From Bin87 sp965232895 (GTDB lineage: Bacteria > Chloroflexota > Dehalococcoidia > Lucifugimonadales > UBA3495), in contig OZ247430.1 of NCBI GenBank assembly GCA_965232895.1, forward strand, positions 1,984,001 to 2,048,000: DNA of 64,000 nucleotides, written 5' to 3'. The notes beneath the pieces were generated by a model. That model searched no databases. It was given only the letters and a program-made list of their open reading frames with translations, and was not told where the DNA came from. The position numbers and the translations under genes are program-made. This document shows positions 8,453 to 16,566 of this stretch, piece by piece; within the stretch, counting starts at the first letter, position 1; each line of letters begins with the position of its first letter.

Positions 8453-10030
8453 ATGACCAAAGTATTGATTACCGACAACGTGGCCGCCGAAGGCATTGAC
8501 CTGCTGAAAAAGCATGTTCCAGTTGACGTCAAGCGCGGCCTCTCTCCCGAAGAACTCATCGCCACCATCCCCGGTTACGACGCCCTGGTGGTGCGCAGCG
8601 AGACCCGGGTCACCGAGCCGGTGATCTCGGCCGGCTGCGATCTCAAGGTGGTTGCCCGCGCCGGCATCGGTGTGGACAACATCGACCTGGACGCGGCGAC
8701 TCGCGCCGGCGTGGCCGTGGTCAACGCGCCCATCGGCAACACCGTGGCCGCCGCCGAGCACACCGTCGCCCTGATGCTGGCCCTGGCCCGCAATGTGCCG
8801 CAAGCCTACGCCTCCATGAAGGAGGGCCAATGGCAGCGTTCGGCCTTCATGGGCATCGAGGTGCGCAACAAGACGCTGGGCATCGTCGGCCTGGGCCGTG
8901 TGGGGTCCGAGGTTGCCCGTCGCGCCGCCAGCTTCGGCATGAACCTGATCGCCTACGATCCATTCGTCGCCCCCGACTTCGCCGCCCGCATGGGCGTGAC
9001 CGTGTTGTCCCTGGACGAAGTGCTCGCCCAGGCCGATTTCATCACGCTGCATACTCCCCTCACCGCCGGCACCACCAATCTCATCTCGGCGCCGCAACTG
9101 GCGAAGATGAAACCCGGCGCCCGTCTGATCAACGTCGCCCGCGGCGAACTGGTGGACGATGATGCCCTGCTGGATGCCCTGGAAAGCGAGCGCCTGGCCG
9201 GCGCCGCCCTGGACGTGTTCACCAACGAACCGCCTGGCGACCTGCCCCTGCTGAAGCATCCGCGACTGGTTGCCACTCCACACCTGGGCGCGTCCACCCA
9301 GGAAGCCCAGCGCGAGGTCGCCATCGAGGCCGCCGAGCAGGTGCTGGCCGTGCTGGAAGGCAAGCCGGCCCGCAACACCGTCAACGCCCCCTTCGTGCCG
9401 CCCGAGGTCCACGCCATTCTCGCCCCCTACGTCCCCGTGGCGTCCATGGTCGGCCGTTTGCTCACCAGCATGGCCCGGGGGCAGTTCGTCGGGATCACCA
9501 TCCGCTACCAGGGAGAGATCGCCGAGCACAACACCGCCATCCTCAAGGCGGCCGCGCTGGTCGGTCTGCTGGGGCAGGTGAGTGGAGAGGCGGTGAACAT
9601 GATCAACGCTCCGGTGCTGGCCCAGCAGCGCGGCCTCCAGGTCACCGAGCAGACCTCCGGCGACAGCCGCGAGTACGCCAGTCTGATCACTGCCACTCTG
9701 CATACCACCGGCGACGACATCACCGTCGCCGGCGCTTCCCTGCGCGACGAGCCGCACCTGGTGCGGGTCAACGAGTACTGGATGGACGTGGCGCCATCTG
9801 CCCCCTACATGCTGTTCGTGGACAACCAGGACCAGCCGGGCATCATCGGGGCGGTGGGCACCACGGCCGGTCGCCACAATATCAACATCAGCTTCATGGA
9901 AGTGGGCCGCATCGCCCCCCGCGGCCAGGCCATGATGGTCGTGGGCCTTGACGACCCCATTGGCGAGGACGTGCTGGCCGAAATCAAAGCCCTGCCGCAG
10001 GTGGACGACGCGCGGGTGGTGGCGATGTAA
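8453..10030 (+). CDS. serA: D-3-phosphoglycerate dehydrogenase
   Basis: A 525-residue enzyme that oxidises 3-phosphoglycerate with NAD+ to 3-phosphohydroxypyruvate, the first step of serine synthesis. The NAD-binding motif GLGRVG is at 146-151 and the catalytic Arg, Glu and His are seen in VARGELVD (R230), TNEP (E259) and TPHLG (H277). After the catalytic domain (to about 310) come the intervening allosteric substrate-binding domain and a C-terminal ACT domain (about 450-525, FVDNQDQPGIIGAVG), the long form of the enzyme that is usually inhibited by serine. The start at ATG 8453 matches the family N-terminus MTKVLITDNVA; an upstream in-frame ATG at 8345 is rejected. No other serine genes are adjacent. 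Confidence 0.97.
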   Translation: MTKVLITDNVAAEGIDLLKKHVPVDVKRGLSPEELIATIPGYDALVVRSETRVTEPVISAGCDLKVVARAGIGVDNIDLDAATRAGVAVVNAPIGNTVAAAEHTVALMLALARNVPQAYASMKEGQWQRSAFMGIEVRNKTLGIVGLGRVGSEVARRAASFGMNLIAYDPFVAPDFAARMGVTVLSLDEVLAQADFITLHTPLTAGTTNLISAPQLAKMKPGARLINVARGELVDDDALLDALESERLAGAALDVFTNEPPGDLPLLKHPRLVATPHLGASTQEAQREVAIEAAEQVLAVLEGKPARNTVNAPFVPPEVHAILAPYVPVASMVGRLLTSMARGQFVGITIRYQGEIAEHNTAILKAAALVGLLGQVSGEAVNMINAPVLAQQRGLQVTEQTSGDSREYASLITATLHTTGDDITVAGASLRDEPHLVRVNEYWMDVAPSAPYMLFVDNQDQPGIIGAVGTTAGRHNINISFMEVGRIAPRGQAMMVVGLDDPIGEDVLAEIKALPQVDDARVVAM

Positions 10031-10051
10031 CGCGGCTTGAAGCGGGGCATC

Positions 10052-10588
10052 ATGGCAGCGGATGCCTTCTTCGTACAGGACAATGTTTTGACGAACCGTG
10101 CGTCTCCTTTCACTGGTGAACAAGTCGTAGCCGCTATCCGGTCTGCCTATTCCCCGCGCTGGGATATTTCCCTGAAGCAAGAGGACGCAGCAAACAAGGC
10201 TGCAATCTACCGTTCCAGTGAGGCTCATTATCGGGAGCACGTCCAGCGCAGTCTGGCGGAAAATGATTACCTGCAAGTGGCGGAAAAGTCCTGGGGCGCC
10301 TTCACCCAGACCATCAAGGCCATTGGAGCAGACCATCAAATTCAGCTTTCCAGCCATGTCGGGATCATGCGCGTGGCCGGCGAGTTGTCAAAGTTGATTG
10401 CCCAGACCGCACCGGAAGATGGCGCCAAAGTGAGCGATGCGTCGGTCATGGCCCACAGTCTGCATTTGCATTTCTATGAAAATGAACTTCCGGATGATCG
10501 GGTCATTCAGTCTGCCGACGCCGTGAGCGAGGCCATTGACCTGCTCCGGAAATGGTTCCCACCGGAGCAAGACGCCAGCACGATGTAG
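10052..10588 (+). CDS. PaREP1/HEPN-like helical protein, copy 1
   Basis: A 178-residue, mostly helical protein. The core HYREHVQRSLAEND (about 60-73) and AEKSWGAFTQTIKAIGADH (about 78-96) resembles the PaREP1 group of HEPN-type domains, which are found with nucleotidyltransferases and in toxin-antitoxin or defence settings. ATG 10052 is chosen over a TTG at 10037. A clear paralogue lies at 13620-14111; both share the same opening (TFTDEQVVAAIR / SPFTGEQVVAAIR), the core and the C-terminal HFYEN...LQSAD pattern. The gene is immediately upstream of the HepT/MntA pair. The exact role is unknown; no classical R-x4-6-H RNase motif is evident, so a non-catalytic or sensing role is possible. Confidence 0.65.
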   Translation: MAADAFFVQDNVLTNRASPFTGEQVVAAIRSAYSPRWDISLKQEDAANKAAIYRSSEAHYREHVQRSLAENDYLQVAEKSWGAFTQTIKAIGADHQIQLSSHVGIMRVAGELSKLIAQTAPEDGAKVSDASVMAHSLHLHFYENELPDDRVIQSADAVSEAIDLLRKWFPPEQDASTM

Positions 10589-10632
10589 ATGGACCAGTTG
10601 TGGTGGCGATGTAATCGCATTGGCGCACCTCA

Positions 10633-11061
10633 ATGATCTCCCGACGACAAATCAACATTGACGCACTGGAACGAACCAACGAACGCCTGGGCCGGTTCAT
10701 CGCGCTATACGCCGCGGTTGACAATGACCATCCTGAGCGCGACGCTTTCCTTGCGGCGGTGATCAAGGGTTTTGAACTCACCTACGGGCAAGCGATCAAT
10801 GCCATACGCCGGTATGTCGCGGATCACGTTTTGTCCCCCGGTCAGGTGAGACAGATGCTGCTCCCCGACATAATACGCGCGGCAGCAAAAAGCGGGTTGA
10901 TCGGGCAACCGGAAGGATGGTTTGATTTCAGAGATTGGCGCAACGAAACCGCTCACGAATACTTTGACGACGAGTCTGCTGAAAAGATAGCCGGCGCCGT
11001 TCCGGAGTTTCACGTCGCAGTGGCGCAGTTAATCACTACGCTGCGGGAGAGGTTGCGATGA
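10633..11061 (+). CDS. HepT-like HEPN RNase toxin
   Basis: A 142-residue helical protein of the nucleotidyltransferase-partner HEPN family. The catalytic motif R-x4-H-x-Y is intact as RNETAHEY (R103, H108, Y110), as in HepT toxins that cleave RNA and are silenced by AMPylation of the Tyr. The next gene, an MNT nucleotidyltransferase, begins at 11058 and overlaps the stop by four bases (ATGA), so the two are translationally coupled as expected for a HepT/MntA toxin-antitoxin module. The start is ATG 10633. The flanking PaREP1-like and HNH genes suggest a defence island. Confidence 0.8.
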   Translation: MISRRQINIDALERTNERLGRFIALYAAVDNDHPERDAFLAAVIKGFELTYGQAINAIRRYVADHVLSPGQVRQMLLPDIIRAAAKSGLIGQPEGWFDFRDWRNETAHEYFDDESAEKIAGAVPEFHVAVAQLITTLRERLR

Positions 11062-11387
11062 TTGTGCCTTTCCCTGACGTTGACGTCGCCCCGCAGCACT
11101 GGAGCATGATTGACGAGATCCTGCGGCGCTGCCTGCCGGACCAGCCGGTTTGGGCCTATGGCTCCCGCGTCGCCGGGCATTCCTGGCAGTATTCCGATCT
11201 GGACCTGGTTGTAGTTGGGGAAACCGCTGTGGACAGCGTGACGATGTGGAACGCGCGTGACGCTTTCTCCGAATCCCGGCTGCCCTACATGGTGGATCTG
11301 AAGGACTGGCACCGCATCCCGCAGCACTGGCGCGAAGAGATCAAGCGCTGCTACGCCGTAATCCATTTGCCGCAAGCACTCCCTTGA
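11058..11387 (+). CDS. MntA-like minimal nucleotidyltransferase antitoxin
   Basis: A 109-residue nucleotidyltransferase of the MNT family. The signature AYGSRVAGHSWQYSDLDLVV has the Gly-Ser pair (35-36) and both metal-binding Asp residues (D47, D49); a third acidic position may be D79 in MVDLKDW. In studied pairs this enzyme transfers AMP from ATP to the HEPN toxin and inactivates it. The ATG overlaps the hepT-like stop codon by four bases. Length is typical for the family. After it comes a 240-base gap with the promoter of the HNH genes. Confidence 0.8.
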   Translation: MIVPFPDVDVAPQHWSMIDEILRRCLPDQPVWAYGSRVAGHSWQYSDLDLVVVGETAVDSVTMWNARDAFSESRLPYMVDLKDWHRIPQHWREEIKRCYAVIHLPQALP

Positions 11388-11566
11388 CCGGATGGCCGGA
11401 GAACGAGTTCCCGGTCCGACCGGAAGACGCGTTCTGAACCTGACTGGGCCACGGTGAGATCGGCGCGTGGTGTGGGCGCACCGGAGCCGGCCTTTGATCG
11501 ACGAGTGCCGATTATGGCCAGCTGTTGAATTATTTTGCACGTCTATCGTGATAACTAATGAATGGT

Positions 11567-11597
11567 TTGACATAGAATGCTGACCATAGTAAGGTCA
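11567..11597 (+). promoter_or_regulatory. Candidate promoter and operator of the HNH gene pair
   Basis: A perfect -35 TTGACA (11567-11572) is followed 17 bases later by a weak -10 TAAGGT (11590-11595). The spacer and -10 contain an inverted repeat TGACC-7-GGTCA (11581-11585 with 11593-11597), a position where a repressor would block the polymerase. The surrounding sequence is AT-rich against a GC-rich background. A Shine-Dalgarno CGGAGGG lies just before the ATG at 11627. Confidence 0.45.
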
Positions 11598-11626
11598 TTA
11601 TTAATCCTAATCACTACGGAGGGTCA

Positions 11627-12523
11627 ATGGCATCTGGAAACCATGGAACGTGCACAGTGGAAGGTTGTGAGCGTCTAGTACAGGCACGCGGCTATTGCCC
11701 AGCCCATTACCAACGACATAGGAAGGGACTGGAGATGAGTACTTCCGTAGCGGTTCGGGCACCCGCTGGCTCCAAAATGTGCCAGCAATCGAATTGCGAC
11801 CGAGTGGTCAAAGCCAAGGGGTATTGCGACATACACTACCGACGGGTCAAATCAGGGGTGGATATGGGCGCTCCAATTAAGCAAAAACTACCTAATGGAG
11901 TATACGATGGGGCCGTCTGCAAGCACCTTGGATGCGACCGACCCGTGCGCACTCAGGGTTGGTGCAACGCCCATCACATCAGGCACCTGCGCGGCAAGTC
12001 GATGGACGAACCAGTTCGAGAGATTGCCAAGCACGGCCTGAAGAAAGGAGATCCATGCCCAACACTCAATTGTGATAGGAAAGTGGATATTGGCGGGCTA
12101 TGCAGCGTCCACTACCGCCGCCAGCTGGAAGGCCGCAATTTGGACGCTCCGATGCGAAGGCCGCGAAAGAGCAGGGGCGGTCTGGACCGGTTAGTGAACG
12201 ATCAAGGATACGTGGAAGTGAGGCGTCCCGGACATTTTGGCAAAGGGCTTGCCGGCAAAAACATCTGGTTTTACGAGCATCGCTACGTGATGGAGTGCTA
12301 CCTTGGGCGACCCTTGGGCGAGGGCGAAAACGTTCACCATAAGGACAGCGACCGGACTAACAACCAGCTGGAAAACTTGGAACTCTGGTTCGTACAGCAG
12401 CCGTCAGGACAGCGCGTAGTGGACTTGATCAAGCGCTCCTACTGGCTGCGCGAGCGCTATCAGCACGAACGGGAAAAACTGCTTAGCAAATCAACTGACC
12501 TACCAGGGGAAGGGGATGAGTAA
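11627..12523 (+). CDS. HNH endonuclease with four Cys/His knuckle repeats
   Basis: A 298-residue protein with two parts. The first 165 residues hold four copies of a knuckle of the form C-x4-C, then GYC-x2-HY about ten residues later (first: CTVEGC and GYCPAHY; fourth: CPTLNC and GLCSVHY), each followed by a basic R-x3-G-x-x-M/L-D/S linker. The C-terminal part has a linker (VEVRRPGHFGKG) and an HNH nuclease (HRYVMECYLGRPL, then ENVHHKDSDRTNNQLENLEL), with the HH pair and Asn as metal and catalytic ligands. The knuckles probably bind zinc and contact nucleic acid. Its stop overlaps the ATG of a paralogue by one base (TAATG). HNH proteins with such repeats exist in phages; the chromosomal tandem pair is unusual. 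Confidence 0.75.
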   Translation: MASGNHGTCTVEGCERLVQARGYCPAHYQRHRKGLEMSTSVAVRAPAGSKMCQQSNCDRVVKAKGYCDIHYRRVKSGVDMGAPIKQKLPNGVYDGAVCKHLGCDRPVRTQGWCNAHHIRHLRGKSMDEPVREIAKHGLKKGDPCPTLNCDRKVDIGGLCSVHYRRQLEGRNLDAPMRRPRKSRGGLDRLVNDQGYVEVRRPGHFGKGLAGKNIWFYEHRYVMECYLGRPLGEGENVHHKDSDRTNNQLENLELWFVQQPSGQRVVDLIKRSYWLRERYQHEREKLLSKSTDLPGEGDE

Positions 12524-13470
12524 TGACTGCAAAGGGGACTTGCCAGCACACATCGTGTGACCGGACGGCGGAAGCCGCCGGCTGGTGCAATGCGCACTAC
12601 ATCCGGCAGCGCAATGGAAAGGATATGGACGCGCCCATCCTGCATCGCAACAAGGGAAAGACCTGCATCCAAGACGGATGCGAAAATCCAGCGCGGGCTC
12701 GAGGCTACTGCAATATGCACTCGCAGAGGCTGATCACCGGCGGCGATATGAACGCGCCGCCTCGAAGCCACAAGGGCGTCTGCCAGCATCCGCCCTGTGC
12801 TGAATCGGCTTACTGTAGAGGCTACTGCCGGCCGCACTACGATCGCTTCCGCAAAGGACAGGACATGGGCGCGCCGATCAAGCGGCGGGTCCGTTCTTAC
12901 AATGGGGCCGTCTGCAAACTTGGCGGCTGTGACCGACTCGCCAAAGCGAATGGCTACTGTGGGCAGCACTGGCGGCAGGAACGACAGGGTGGACAGCTGA
13001 ACGCGACGATCAGGCATTGGGAGCGGAACACCGGGAAGTGCGAATGGCAGGGCTGCCAGCGCGAACAGGAGAAGCGCCATCTTTGTGGGCCTCATTACGA
13101 GCGGCAGCGTCAAGGGCGATACATGGGAGATCCGCTGGGAGAGCCGGCGATCTACAATACCGGCGCCGATAGGGTCGTCGCAAAAGGCGGATACATTGAA
13201 GTCAGGCGGCCGGGACACTTCGGCAAACAGCGACCGCGCGGGGCAGGTTGGCACTGGGAACATCGCTACGTGATGGAATGCCACTTGGGACGTGCTTTGC
13301 GCGAAGGCGAGAACGTCCATCATATAAATAACCTTCGAGATGACAATCGTCTGGAAAATCTGGAGCTGTGGACCAGTTGCCAACCCGCCGGATCGCGCGT
13401 CATCGACCTGCTGGACTGGGCGGATGAATTCATTACACGGTACGAACCGGAGCTGGGCAAGCTGTCGTAG
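12523..13470 (+). CDS. HNH endonuclease with five Cys/His knuckle repeats
   Basis: A 315-residue paralogue of the preceding gene, translationally coupled to it (TAATG overlap). It has five knuckles instead of four (first: CQHTSC with GWCNAHY; fifth: CEWQGC with HLCGPHY), then the same VRRPGHFGK linker and HNH core HRYVMECHLGRAL, ENVHHINNLRDDNRLENLEL. The second and third knuckles end in NMHS and RPHY. The repeat number difference shows gain or loss of modules after duplication. Followed by a hairpin at 13564-13587 and a PaREP1-like gene. It may cut DNA or RNA at sites read by the knuckle array; that is inference. Confidence 0.75.
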   Translation: MTAKGTCQHTSCDRTAEAAGWCNAHYIRQRNGKDMDAPILHRNKGKTCIQDGCENPARARGYCNMHSQRLITGGDMNAPPRSHKGVCQHPPCAESAYCRGYCRPHYDRFRKGQDMGAPIKRRVRSYNGAVCKLGGCDRLAKANGYCGQHWRQERQGGQLNATIRHWERNTGKCEWQGCQREQEKRHLCGPHYERQRQGRYMGDPLGEPAIYNTGADRVVAKGGYIEVRRPGHFGKQRPRGAGWHWEHRYVMECHLGRALREGENVHHINNLRDDNRLENLELWTSCQPAGSRVIDLLDWADEFITRYEPELGKLS

Positions 13471-13563
13471 TCTCGCCACTACTCGACCGTTATTCTCCGG
13501 CGCCCGTGCGGTGCGCACAGTTCCAATACCCGCTGCAATGCGCTGCAATGGACAAATCGGCTC

Positions 13564-13587
13564 CGCCCCTGTAAAAATGCAGGGGCG
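13564..13587 (+). terminator. Candidate terminator after the HNH pair
   Basis: Perfect 8-bp stem CGCCCCTG / CAGGGGCG with an eight-base AT-rich loop, about 95 bases after the HNH stop. There is no long T-run, so it may be a weak terminator or only a structural element. Confidence 0.4.
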
Positions 13588-13619
13588 TTGCCTTGCCGTC
13601 ACCGCCCGGAGATCATGCC

Positions 13620-14111
13620 TTGAACGCGCCACAGCCGACCTTCACTGATGAGCAGGTTGTTGCTGCCATCCGAGCCGCCTTTTCCCCGCGCTGGGATACG
13701 TCGCTGACGCCGGAGGCGGCGGTGGCGCACGCAGGAATTTACCGCGACAACCTGGACCATTACCGCAAGCACGTCCAACGCAGCCTGGAAGAAAGCGATT
13801 ATCGACAAGCCGCCGAAAAATCCTGGGGCGCTTTCACGCAAATCGTCAAGGCCATCGGCGCCGACCACCAGATAAAACTGTCCAGTCACGTTGGGACCTA
13901 TCGAGTAGCCGGCGAACTGGCGGCCCTGGTCGGGCAATTGGACCCGGACGCGGAAAGCGCGTTGAATAATGCGACTGGGCTGGTCAGTGGTCTGCACACT
14001 CACTTCTACGAAAACTATTTGACCGATGCAGTAGTCCTCCAATCGGCAGGCACGGTCAGCGACGGCATCGACCTGCTGCAAGAGTATTTCCCTCCCCCAA
14101 CCGAACGCTAA
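13620..14111 (+). CDS. PaREP1/HEPN-like helical protein, copy 2
   Basis: A 163-residue paralogue of the gene at 10052. The shared core is HYRKHVQRSLEESDYRQA and AEKSWGAFTQIVKAIGADHQ; the C-terminus keeps HTHFYENYLTDAVVLQSAG and a final LLQEYFPPP. I place the start at TTG 13620, behind GGAG at 13608-13611; a TTG at 13593 would add nine residues. The two copies bracket the HepT/MntA and HNH genes, so the island may have arisen by duplication or the proteins may act as sensors of the same system. Function unknown. Confidence 0.6.
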   Translation: MNAPQPTFTDEQVVAAIRAAFSPRWDTSLTPEAAVAHAGIYRDNLDHYRKHVQRSLEESDYRQAAEKSWGAFTQIVKAIGADHQIKLSSHVGTYRVAGELAALVGQLDPDAESALNNATGLVSGLHTHFYENYLTDAVVLQSAGTVSDGIDLLQEYFPPPTER

Positions 14112-14154
14112 CCCTCGCATTCACAAAACCCCAAACTCTCCCGGAGATGACACT

Positions 14155-15207
14155 ATGGCAGACCGCATCGTAATCATGGGCCCCGGCGCCGTGGGCAGCT
14201 ACGTCGGCGCGTTCCTTGTTCAGGCCGGCGAAGACGACATCACCTTCATTGACATGTGGCCCGAGCACGTCGAAAAGATGCGCGCCGAGGGCCTGCGGGC
14301 CAGCGGCAGCCAGGGCGACTTCACGGTGCCGGTCAACGCCATGCACCTGACGGACGCCCAGAACATCACCGAGCCCTTCGACTACGCCTTCATCACCACC
14401 AAGTCGTACGATACGGAGTGGGCCACCCACTTCGTCAAGCGGTACGTCAAGGACGACGGCGCGTTTGTGTCCATTCAGAACTGCTGGAACGACCCCATCA
14501 TCGCCGACATTGTGGGACCCGAACGTCAACTGGGTTGCATCGCCTCTCACATTGAGGTGGCGCTCTGGGAGCCGGCCCACGTTAACCGCGGCGGCGCGCC
14601 CGGACGTGACCACGGCCACACCGTGTTCCGCGTGGGCGAGTACACCGGAGCGGTCACGGCGCGCTCCGAGGCCCTGGCCGCCAAGCTCGACCACATCGAC
14701 GCCGCATACGCCACGGACAACCTGCCCGGCGAACGCTGGGCCAAGCTGTGCCAGAACGGCATGGGCAACGCCATTTCCGCCATGAGCCAACTGGGCAGCC
14801 AGGAGATGGCCGGCGACACCAGGATCCGCCGCATCCGCATCAATCTTGCCAAGGAAGGCGCTCAGGTCGGCCTGGCCCAGGGGCTCAAGGTAGTGGAGAT
14901 CAACGGCACGCCCGCCGAATTCTGGGCCGACGCCGACACGGGTGACGTGTTCGAGGAACTGGACGGCAAGCTGTCCCAGGCCGGCGGCCGCGTCAACTGG
15001 CTGGCCTCCATGGCCCAGGACGTGCACAAGGGCAGGAAGTCTGAGGTCGACTTTATGAACGGCCTCATCTGCGAAAAGGGTCGCGAGACCGGCGTCGCCA
15101 CGCCCTACCACGACGCCATCGTTGAGGCCATGCGCCTGGTGGACAGCAAGGCGATTGCTCCCGGTCCCGAAAACGTTGACCGCGTGATACGCGCCATCGA
15201 AGGTTAG
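14155..15207 (+). CDS. Ketopantoate reductase (ApbA/PanE) family NAD(P)-dependent dehydrogenase
   Basis: A 350-residue protein with an N-terminal Rossmann fold (GPGAVGSYVG at 9-18) and the ApbA/PanE C-terminal helical domain (KLCQNGMGNAISAMSQL, about 199-215, matching the K-L-x2-N-x3-N pattern). Family members reduce 2-ketopantoate to pantoate for coenzyme A or act on other keto acids. The protein is longer than classical PanE (about 300) and no other pantothenate gene is near, so a different 2-hydroxy acid substrate is possible. ATG 14155 has a CCGGAG ribosome site. Followed by a hypothetical gene and a carbonic anhydrase on the same strand. Confidence 0.8.
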   Translation: MADRIVIMGPGAVGSYVGAFLVQAGEDDITFIDMWPEHVEKMRAEGLRASGSQGDFTVPVNAMHLTDAQNITEPFDYAFITTKSYDTEWATHFVKRYVKDDGAFVSIQNCWNDPIIADIVGPERQLGCIASHIEVALWEPAHVNRGGAPGRDHGHTVFRVGEYTGAVTARSEALAAKLDHIDAAYATDNLPGERWAKLCQNGMGNAISAMSQLGSQEMAGDTRIRRIRINLAKEGAQVGLAQGLKVVEINGTPAEFWADADTGDVFEELDGKLSQAGGRVNWLASMAQDVHKGRKSEVDFMNGLICEKGRETGVATPYHDAIVEAMRLVDSKAIAPGPENVDRVIRAIEG

Positions 15208-15279
15208 ACTGCCGCCGGAAACGGCGTAATCCGCCAGTGAGACCGACCTTGTTGCCGCGACCCGCACCCGGAGGATGAG

Positions 15280-15762
15280 ATGTACATCACCGTAGAACCC
15301 GCCGGCCTGATGATGCATACGGTCAAGCTGGTATTCGATCCGTCTGACCCGGCCGCCGAAGACCAGCAGGTGCGGGACTATCTCAGCGAGCGCGAGCTGG
15401 AGCCCCGCTACCACTGGTTCGCCGAAATCGATGGCCTCGAAGGTCGCGAGTGCGAGATCATGCAGTTCGGCGGCTGCTACCTCGGCCGGAACCTGCAGAA
15501 CATCGGGCTCATCCAGCGCCGCGTGGTGGAGGACGAACTGCTCACTGCCGAGATCGACCGGCACATCGCCGAGGGCCGATTGACCGCTTTCGCGTCCGTC
15601 ACGGATGCGGAACGCGCGGATGCCATCGCGACCGTGATCGACGAGTTCCGCGTCGAGGAAAGCTTCGCCCAGGACGAGGGCGGCGAACTGCGAGCCACCC
15701 TGGACGCCGAGGCTTTGCAGCAGGCGGCCGTCCGCGCCCTTGCAACCCCCCGGGAGGCCTGA
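15280..15762 (+). CDS. Hypothetical protein, 160 aa
   Basis: A 160-residue soluble protein of unknown function. It starts at ATG 15280 behind a GGAGGATGAG ribosome site. Features are an N-terminal beta-rich segment, FDPSDPAAEDQQVRDYL (about 20-36), a CEIMQFGGCYLGRNL stretch (about 58-72) and a helical acidic C-terminus. Its stop codon overlaps the ATG of the carbonic anhydrase gene (TGATG), so the two are cotranscribed and coupled. I see no known domain. Confidence 0.6.
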   Translation: MYITVEPAGLMMHTVKLVFDPSDPAAEDQQVRDYLSERELEPRYHWFAEIDGLEGRECEIMQFGGCYLGRNLQNIGLIQRRVVEDELLTAEIDRHIAEGRLTAFASVTDAERADAIATVIDEFRVEESFAQDEGGELRATLDAEALQQAAVRALATPREA

Positions 15763-16454
15763 TGTCCACCGTCAGCCACCCCGACTGGGGATATACCGGA
15801 GACACCGGCCCGGAGCGCTGGGGTTGCCTCGCGGATGCCTACAAACCCTGCGCCGAGGGCGTCGAGCAGTCGCCGGTAAACCTGGCCGGATTCGTCCCGG
15901 GTGGAACCGAACCGGTGACATTCGACTACACGACCGTCGCCGTGCAGGCCCGCAACAACGGCCACACCGTTTACCTGGACTTCGACCCTGGCAGCGGGTT
16001 GTCGGTGGGAGGAAGCCGCTACGAGTTGCTGGGGGTTCATTACCATTCTCCGGGAGAGCACCTGCTGGACGGCGAGAGTTTCGCGGCTGAGCTGCACCTG
16101 GTGCACCAGGACGCGGGCGGCAATCTGGCCGTTGTGGGGCTACTGTTCCGGTTGGGCAACCCCAGCCCGCTGGTGGAAGACCTCGTGGGCCTGGCTCCGG
16201 CAACCGGCGTGGAAGCCGACATTGGAGGCGGGCCGAACGCGGCGGAGTACGTGCCGTCGGATAGCGGCTACTACGGATACAGCGGTTCGCTCACCACACC
16301 ACCGTGCTCGGAAGGCGTCCGGTGGATGGTTATGCAGTCCATTGGAACGGTATCGGAGGACCAGGTGGACATACTGCAATCGCTGACTCACGGGCCCAAT
16401 AACCGGCCGCCGCAGCCCATAGGAGATCGCAGTATCACCGTGGTCGGCGGTTGA
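15762..16454 (+). CDS. Alpha-class carbonic anhydrase
   Basis: A 230-residue enzyme that interconverts CO2 and bicarbonate. The zinc ligands are visible as HYH (H93, H95) and ELHLVH (H112); Q37 in EQSPVN and LTTPPCSEGVRW (about 182-193) are the other alpha-class landmarks. Bacterial alpha enzymes are usually secreted, but this one starts directly with MSTVSHPDWGY and has no signal peptide, so it is probably cytosolic or its signal is unconventional. The start is ATG 15762, overlapping the upstream stop. Conceptual extension upstream to 15450 is open but lies over the previous gene. Confidence 0.92.
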   Translation: MSTVSHPDWGYTGDTGPERWGCLADAYKPCAEGVEQSPVNLAGFVPGGTEPVTFDYTTVAVQARNNGHTVYLDFDPGSGLSVGGSRYELLGVHYHSPGEHLLDGESFAAELHLVHQDAGGNLAVVGLLFRLGNPSPLVEDLVGLAPATGVEADIGGGPNAAEYVPSDSGYYGYSGSLTTPPCSEGVRWMVMQSIGTVSEDQVDILQSLTHGPNNRPPQPIGDRSITVVGG

Positions 16455-16535
16455 TTCCGCACCCCGGCCCAATTAGGGGCCGGTGAAATAGTGTGGGCGA
16501 GGGGTTGCATCCCACTCCCCGGTCAGGAATGATGT

Positions 16536-16566
16536 AATCGGCCCGGGCATCCTGCCCGGGCCGATT
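16536..16566. terminator. Perfect 14-bp hairpin, possible terminator
   Basis: AATCGGCCCGGGCA (16536-16549) pairs perfectly with 16553-16566 across a three-base loop. It lies 80 bases after the carbonic anhydrase stop. A smaller hairpin (CCGGCCC, 16464-16470 with 16477-16483) lies closer to the gene. Neither has a T-run. It could be a bidirectional terminator or an end of a decayed element. Confidence 0.45.

Noticed and set aside
8348..10357. A 669-codon open frame on the minus strand opposite serA
   Set aside because: It is an antisense shadow of a clear dehydrogenase in GC-rich DNA; its protein is rich in His, Gly, Gln and Val with no domain.
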